This document shows, in pieces, positions 59,809 to 64,000 of a DNA stretch of 64,000 nucleotides. The position numbers and the translations under genes were made by a program. Origin of the DNA: Capnocytophaga haemolytica. Its GTDB lineage: Bacteria; Bacteroidota; Bacteroidia; Flavobacteriales; Flavobacteriaceae. Each line of letters starts with the position of its first letter. The stretch's first letter is position 1. The DNA lies in assembly GCF_001553545.1 (NCBI RefSeq), contig NZ_CP014227.1, forward strand, positions 1,346,501-1,410,500, in the 5' to 3' direction. Under the pieces are notes generated by a model. That model was not told the origin of the DNA, did no database searches, and was given only the letters and a program-made list of their open reading frames with translations.

Positions 59809-60075
59809 AAATATAAAGTTTTTAATTTAGAATGGGGCAAAATAACGAATAAAAAACGAGACTACCAAAATAAAAAGGCTGTTTTATCTTATACTATTTA
59901 GAATAATTATGTAATATACAGTTTATCAATGTATTTTAATACTTAATTATTATTAGAAGGAGGTATTATTTAGCTGGCTGAACCCAATGTTCTAATAGTT
60001 GTATTGTATACAGAAAAATATTGATAAGATAGAGGTTGTAGAAGCATTTTTTTGATAAATAAAAGTAGTAATATG
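59809..60075. other. Divergent spacer between the broken receptor gene and der
   Basis: About 270 bases of AT-rich sequence. I see no gene, RNA or repeat in it apart from the der promoter at its right edge. Confidence 0.5.
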
Positions 60076-60107
60076 TTTGGCAGTATCGTTAAATTGTCGT
60101 AACTTTG
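60076..60107 (+). promoter_or_regulatory. Promoter of der
   Basis: TTTG (60076-60079), 20 bases, TAACTTTG (60100-60107), 19 bases before the ATG. Confidence 0.75.
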
Positions 60108-60126
60108 CAAAATTAAATGTATATCT

Positions 60127-61431
60127 ATGAGTGCTATTGTAGCAATTGTGGGTCGGCCTAATGTAGGAAAATCGACCTTTTTTAACCGATTGGTGAAACG
60201 CCGAGAGGCAATAGTAGACGCCGTGAGCGGTGTAACGCGCGACCGCCACTATGGGAAGACAGATTGGAATGGGGTAGCGTTCTCGGTGATCGACACGGGC
60301 GGCTATGTCGTAGGCAGTGATGATGCCTTTGAAAAGGAGATCGATAAGCAGGTAAACCTCGCTATTGAGGAGGCGGACGCTATCATCTTTATGGTCAATG
60401 TTGAGGACGGTATCACTGGTATGGATGAGACGGTTGCCGACCTCTTGCGCCGTAGCCATAAGCCTATATTATTAGCTGTAAACAAGGTAGATAGCCACAA
60501 CCGCCGCGATGATGCGAGTGAGTTCTACGCATTGGGCTTTGAGCACTTGTTTTGCCTATCGAGTATTAACGGGAGTGGCACGGGGGAGCTGCTCGATGAG
60601 TTGGTAAAACAGCTGCCTGAGCGGGAGAGGAAAGAGGAGAGCGAGCTGCCGCGCTTTGCGGTGGTGGGGCGACCTAATGCAGGAAAATCGTCCTTTATCA
60701 ATGCACTTATTGGTGAAGACCGATATATTGTTACCGATATTGCAGGCACCACACGCGATGCGATAGATACGCGATACAATCGCTTCGGGTTCGACTTTAA
60801 CTTGGTGGACACGGCAGGCATACGCCGCAAAGCTAAGGTGAAGGAAGACTTAGAGTTTTACTCAGTGATGCGATCGATACGCGCCATTGAGCACTCTGAT
60901 GTATGTATATTGATGATTGATGCTACACGCGGCTTTGAGAGTCAGGACAGTAATATATTTTGGTTGGCACAGCGCAACCGCAAAGGGATAGTGATTTTGG
61001 TTAATAAATGGGACTTAGTAGAGAAGGACAACAAGACGCTAAAGCAGTTCGAGGCGGCGATCCGCAAGGAGATAGAGCCCTTCACCGATGTGCCGATTAT
61101 CTTTATCTCAGCCCTCGAGAAGCAGCGTATCTATAAGGCGATAGAGACGGCTGTGGAGGTATATCAGAACCGTACTAAGCGCATCCCAACGCGCAAGCTC
61201 AATGAGACAATGTTGCCCATCATAGAGAACACGCCACCGCCTGCTATCAAAGGGAAATATATCAAGATAAAGTATTGTACACAGCTACCAACGCCTATGC
61301 CACAGTTTGTCTTCTTTGCCAACCTGCCGCAGTACGTCAAAGAACCTTATCGCCGCTTTGTGGAGAATAAGTTGCGGGAGTATTTTGACTTTAAAGGCGT
61401 ACCAATAGATGTGTATTTCAGGCAGAAGTGA
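60127..61431 (+). CDS. der: Ribosome biogenesis GTPase Der (EngA)
   Basis: A 434-residue protein with the unique double GTPase plan of Der. First G domain: [14 protein letters not shown] (9-22), [15 protein letters not shown] and NKVD. Second: [37 protein letters not shown] and NKWDLVEKD. The C-terminal KH-like domain ([40 protein letters not shown]) binds rRNA. Der is essential for 50S subunit assembly. It begins a plus-strand cluster with ddl, coaD and glmS. Confidence 0.96.
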   Translation: MSAIVAIVGRPNVGKSTFFNRLVKRREAIVDAVSGVTRDRHYGKTDWNGVAFSVIDTGGYVVGSDDAFEKEIDKQVNLAIEEADAIIFMVNVEDGITGMDETVADLLRRSHKPILLAVNKVDSHNRRDDASEFYALGFEHLFCLSSINGSGTGELLDELVKQLPERERKEESELPRFAVVGRPNAGKSSFINALIGEDRYIVTDIAGTTRDAIDTRYNRFGFDFNLVDTAGIRRKAKVKEDLEFYSVMRSIRAIEHSDVCILMIDATRGFESQDSNIFWLAQRNRKGIVILVNKWDLVEKDNKTLKQFEAAIRKEIEPFTDVPIIFISALEKQRIYKAIETAVEVYQNRTKRIPTRKLNETMLPIIENTPPPAIKGKYIKIKYCTQLPTPMPQFVFFANLPQYVKEPYRRFVENKLREYFDFKGVPIDVYFRQK

Positions 61432-61465
61432 TTTTTATTAGGAAAGTAGAAAAAGAGAAAGTAGA

Positions 61466-62440
61466 ATGAAAAAGAGAATTGCAGTGATAATGGGTGGGTA
61501 CTCTGCAGAGGCAGCAGTATCCCTCAAAAGTGGCAAGGTGGTGTGCGAGCACCTCAGCAAAGAGAAATACGAGGTGTATCCTATTCGTATTGATAGGGAT
61601 AGGTGGGTATATATAGGTAGAGAAGATCAAGAGATTCCTGTGGATAAGAATAATTTCACAGTAGTGATTGATGGGCAGCAGGTGCGCTTTGATGCGGTGT
61701 TCAACGCTATTCACGGTACTCCTGGTGAAGACGGCTATTTGCAGGCGTATTTTACCCTTATTGGGCTACCGATGACGGGCTGTGGAATGTATGAGGCAGC
61801 ACTAACCTTCAACAAGCGCGATATGCTATCGGTGCTCAAACCTTATGGTATACTCTCGGCTCCTGCCTATTATATCAATGCGGGAGACACAATTGACACT
61901 AAGGCGATTGTAGAGAGAACAGGCTTACCTTGCTTTGTAAAGGCTAACCGCTCAGGGAGTAGCTTTGGGGTCTATAAGGTATACACCGAGGCAGAATTGC
62001 CAGAGGCTATTAGCAAGGCTTTTGAGGTAGACAATGAGGTGCTTATAGAGGGTTTTTTAGATGGCACAGAGGTATCAGTAGGGGTGATTACCTACAAAGG
62101 ACGGGTAAAAGTACTCCCTATGACGGAGATTGTCTCCCATAATGATTTCTTTGATTATGAGGCAAAGTACGAAGGCAAGTCGGATGAGATTACCCCCGCA
62201 CGGCTTTCCCCTGAGATGACTGCCAAAGTGGAGGCATTAGCAGCTAAGGTGTACCAGCTTTTAGGTATGAAAGGCTTTAGCCGCAGTGAGTTTATTATCG
62301 TGGGCGATACGCCTTATCTCCTCGAGATGAATACCTCACCAGGACTCTCAGAGGCGAGCTTATTGCCACAACAAGCTGCTGTGGCTGGCATATCCCTCTC
62401 TGAACTATTTGACAACGAGTTAGCAAGTATAGTAGCGTGA
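61466..62440 (+). CDS. ddl: D-alanine-D-alanine ligase
   Basis: A 324-residue ATP-grasp ligase for the peptidoglycan precursor D-Ala-D-Ala. Motifs are VIMGGYSAEAAVSLKSGKVV (N-terminal substrate domain), FNAIHGTPGEDGYLQAYFTL, FVKANRSGSSFGVYKVYTEA (ATP contacts), the omega-loop YEAKYEGKSDEITPARLSPE and LLEMNTSPGLSEASLLPQQA with the Mg-binding Glu and Asn. It starts 34 bases after der in an A/G-rich stretch, and its last codon overlaps the coaD start (GTGA). Confidence 0.95.
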   Translation: MKKRIAVIMGGYSAEAAVSLKSGKVVCEHLSKEKYEVYPIRIDRDRWVYIGREDQEIPVDKNNFTVVIDGQQVRFDAVFNAIHGTPGEDGYLQAYFTLIGLPMTGCGMYEAALTFNKRDMLSVLKPYGILSAPAYYINAGDTIDTKAIVERTGLPCFVKANRSGSSFGVYKVYTEAELPEAISKAFEVDNEVLIEGFLDGTEVSVGVITYKGRVKVLPMTEIVSHNDFFDYEAKYEGKSDEITPARLSPEMTAKVEALAAKVYQLLGMKGFSRSEFIIVGDTPYLLEMNTSPGLSEASLLPQQAAVAGISLSELFDNELASIVA

Positions 62441-62892
62441 AAAGAGCATTATTTCCAGGGTCGTTTGACCCCATTACCTTAGGGCATTACGATATTATCC
62501 AGCGCGCCTTAGATCTCTTTGACGAGATTGTGGTGGCTATTGGGGTAAATAACGAGAAGAACAGTATGTTTACTGCTGAAAAGCGCAAGGAGTTTATCGA
62601 GAAAGCCTTTGAAAAAGAGCCCAAAGTGCGCGTAACAACCTATAGTGGACTTACCGTAGATTATTGCAAAGAGATAGACGCTCAGTTTATCCTCAGAGGT
62701 TTGCGCAATCCCGCAGACTTTGAATTTGAGAAGGCGATTGCGCATACCAACCGCAAGCTATCGGGCATAGAGACCGTGTTTTTGCTTACCGCCTCGCGTA
62801 CCTCGTTTATCTCATCATCCATAGTGCGCGATGTTATCCGCAACGGGGGGGACTATACCGTATTGGTCCCCGATAGTGTCAGAATAGAATAA
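62437..62892 (+). CDS. coaD: Phosphopantetheine adenylyltransferase
   Basis: A 151-residue enzyme using a GTG start inside the ddl stop codon region (4-base overlap). Motifs of the nucleotidyltransferase fold are complete: PGSFDPITLGHYDIIQRA with T/HxGH at 14-17, the pantetheine-binding RGLRNPADFEFEKAIAHTNR and the ISSSIVRDVIRNGG ATP-binding motif (family form ISSSxVRE). It makes dephospho-CoA in the next-to-last step of CoA synthesis. Hexamer-forming length is standard. Confidence 0.95.
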   Translation: MKRALFPGSFDPITLGHYDIIQRALDLFDEIVVAIGVNNEKNSMFTAEKRKEFIEKAFEKEPKVRVTTYSGLTVDYCKEIDAQFILRGLRNPADFEFEKAIAHTNRKLSGIETVFLLTASRTSFISSSIVRDVIRNGGDYTVLVPDSVRIE

Positions 62893-62916
62893 AAACTCTT
62901 AATAAATTAAATAATT

Positions 62917-64000
62917 ATGTGTGGAATAGTAGGTTATTTGGGTAGCAGAGCTGCCTATCCCGTAGTGATTGACGGGTTAAAGCGTTTAGAATACCGCGGC
63001 TATGATAGTGCAGGGTTTGTACTGAACTCTGATGGCTTTTTTGCAGTGAAAACCAAAGGGAAAGTCTCTGATTTGGTAGCCAAAGCAGGTGAGGCAGTGC
63101 CAGAATATTCCTGTGGTATGGGGCACACACGTTGGGCAACACACGGAGTACCTAATGATGTGAACTCGCATCCACATTTATCCAATTCGGGTAAACTGGC
63201 TATAGTGCATAATGGTATCATTGAGAACTATGAGAGCATTAAGCAGAACTTACTCAAAGAAGGCTTTACCTTTACTTCCGATACTGATACAGAGGTGCTC
63301 ATTAACTTTATTGAATACATACAAACCCGAGAGCAGGTAGACTTAGAGACAGCAGTACGCTATGCCCTCAACGATGTGGTAGGAGCTTTTGCCATCGTGG
63401 TGATGAGCAGTGATGACCCTAAAGAGATCGTAGTGGCACGCTTGGGAAGTCCGCTGGTTATCGGAATAGGTGAGGGCGAGTTCTTTGTGGCATCTGATGC
63501 CTCTCCATTTATTGAGTATACCCAGAACGCTATCTACTTAGAAGATGGCGAGATGGCAACTATCCACTTGGAAAAACCACTAAAGGTCATTAATATTAAG
63601 AGTAATGAAGAAGTAAGTCCGTTTATACAACAACTCAAGCTCAACTTAGAGGCCATAGAGAAAGGCGGTTACGACCATTTTATGCTCAAAGAAATCCACG
63701 AACAACCCAAAGCCCTCCGCGATACGATGCGCGGTCGCCTACTGGAAGATCATACGACTAAACTCTCTGGCGTGGATAAACATTTGGAGGCATTCCTTAA
63801 TGCAAAACGGATTATTATTGTGGCTTGTGGTACCTCGTGGCACGCAGGTTTGGTAGGCGAATATCTCTTAGAGGAATACGCCCGTATTCCTGTGGAAGTA
63901 GAATATGCTTCGGAGTTCCGCTACCGCAATCCAATTATCCATAAAGACGATATTGTTATAGCCATCTCACAATCGGGAGAGACTGCTGATACGCTTGCTG
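62917..64000 (+). CDS. glmS: Glucosamine-6-phosphate synthase (partial, runs off the window)
   Basis: The first 361 codons are visible; the family has about 610. The ATG at 62917 exposes the catalytic Cys2 after Met removal (MCGIVGYLGSRAAYPVVIDG). The glutaminase domain has RLEYRGYDSAGF, MGHTRWATHGVPNDVNSHPH and AIVHNGIIENYESIKQNLLK. The interdomain region GGYDHFMLKEIHEQPKALRD follows, then the first SIS isomerase domain (IVACGTSWHAGLVGEYLLEE, FRYRNPIIHKDDIVIAISQS). It converts fructose-6-phosphate and glutamine to glucosamine-6-phosphate for cell-wall and LPS synthesis. It starts 24 bases after coaD, so is in the same cluster. Confidence 0.95.
   Translation, partial: MCGIVGYLGSRAAYPVVIDGLKRLEYRGYDSAGFVLNSDGFFAVKTKGKVSDLVAKAGEAVPEYSCGMGHTRWATHGVPNDVNSHPHLSNSGKLAIVHNGIIENYESIKQNLLKEGFTFTSDTDTEVLINFIEYIQTREQVDLETAVRYALNDVVGAFAIVVMSSDDPKEIVVARLGSPLVIGIGEGEFFVASDASPFIEYTQNAIYLEDGEMATIHLEKPLKVINIKSNEEVSPFIQQLKLNLEAIEKGGYDHFMLKEIHEQPKALRDTMRGRLLEDHTTKLSGVDKHLEAFLNAKRIIIVACGTSWHAGLVGEYLLEEYARIPVEVEYASEFRYRNPIIHKDDIVIAISQSGETADTLA

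Overview
The window looks like a chromosomal segment of a Bacteroidota bacterium of the class Flavobacteriia, most likely Capnocytophaga or a close relative (genus inferred, not proven). The evidence is many promoters of the Bacteroidetes type (TAnnTTTG about 20 bases after TTG/TTTG), Bacteroidota-typical families (HU-HIG-like DNA-binding protein, DUF4252, DUF4254, TonB receptors with a carboxypeptidase-like N-terminal domain), a bacillithiol gene, a three-gene fumarate reductase/succinate dehydrogenase operon, and low GC content.

Region 1 (1-9200) is a prophage remnant. It holds a Rha/antirepressor protein, small early genes, a PAPS-reductase-like PP-loop protein, a ParB-like protein, a terminase-small-subunit-like protein and then, with no large terminase, portal or capsid genes between, a 1417-residue tail tape measure protein. 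One small gene carries a -1 frame break exactly at a dnaX-like A AAA AAG heptamer. Next to the phage block is the N-terminal stump of an AAA ATPase gene on the opposite strand.

Region 2 (9800-21200) is ordinary chromosome: an unknown gene, TetR plus TolC, an aminotransferase, an HU-like protein, MazG, a 2-oxoacid dehydrogenase E2 operon, TatC, and unknown proteins. Region 3 (21600-24850) is a small accessory island with a GmrSD-like DUF262 protein, a DUF805 membrane protein and a HigBA-type toxin-antitoxin pair. Region 4 (25200-47100) carries lptB, pepT, the RNase P RNA, a PaaE-like reductase, two tandem S41 lipoprotein proteases, mutL and a rhomboid protease, a ferredoxin and flavoprotein pair, parE, an operon of VirK-like protein, bshB1, a small membrane protein and a sigma factor, a glutathione peroxidase, DUF4254, and the respiratory operon sdhCAB. 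Region 5 (47800-64000) has an intact TonB receptor, a membrane 'site-specific recombinase' family protein, an MlaF-like ATPase with fabD, a leucine-rich-repeat protein, ung, a TonB receptor broken by two identical TAA codons, and the cluster der-ddl-coaD-glmS (glmS runs off the end).

The most unusual layer is in the spaces between genes. Two classes of strictly phased degenerate tandem repeats recur. One has a 7-base period, arranged as purine-rich then pyrimidine-rich arms that can fold on each other, plus one 21-base array. The other has an 11-base period, with a related 22-base CACACGTGG array and possibly a 33-base array. They sit at gene ends and upstream of promoters throughout the chromosomal part. 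I cannot assign them a function, and I consider them the best candidates for something undescribed here.
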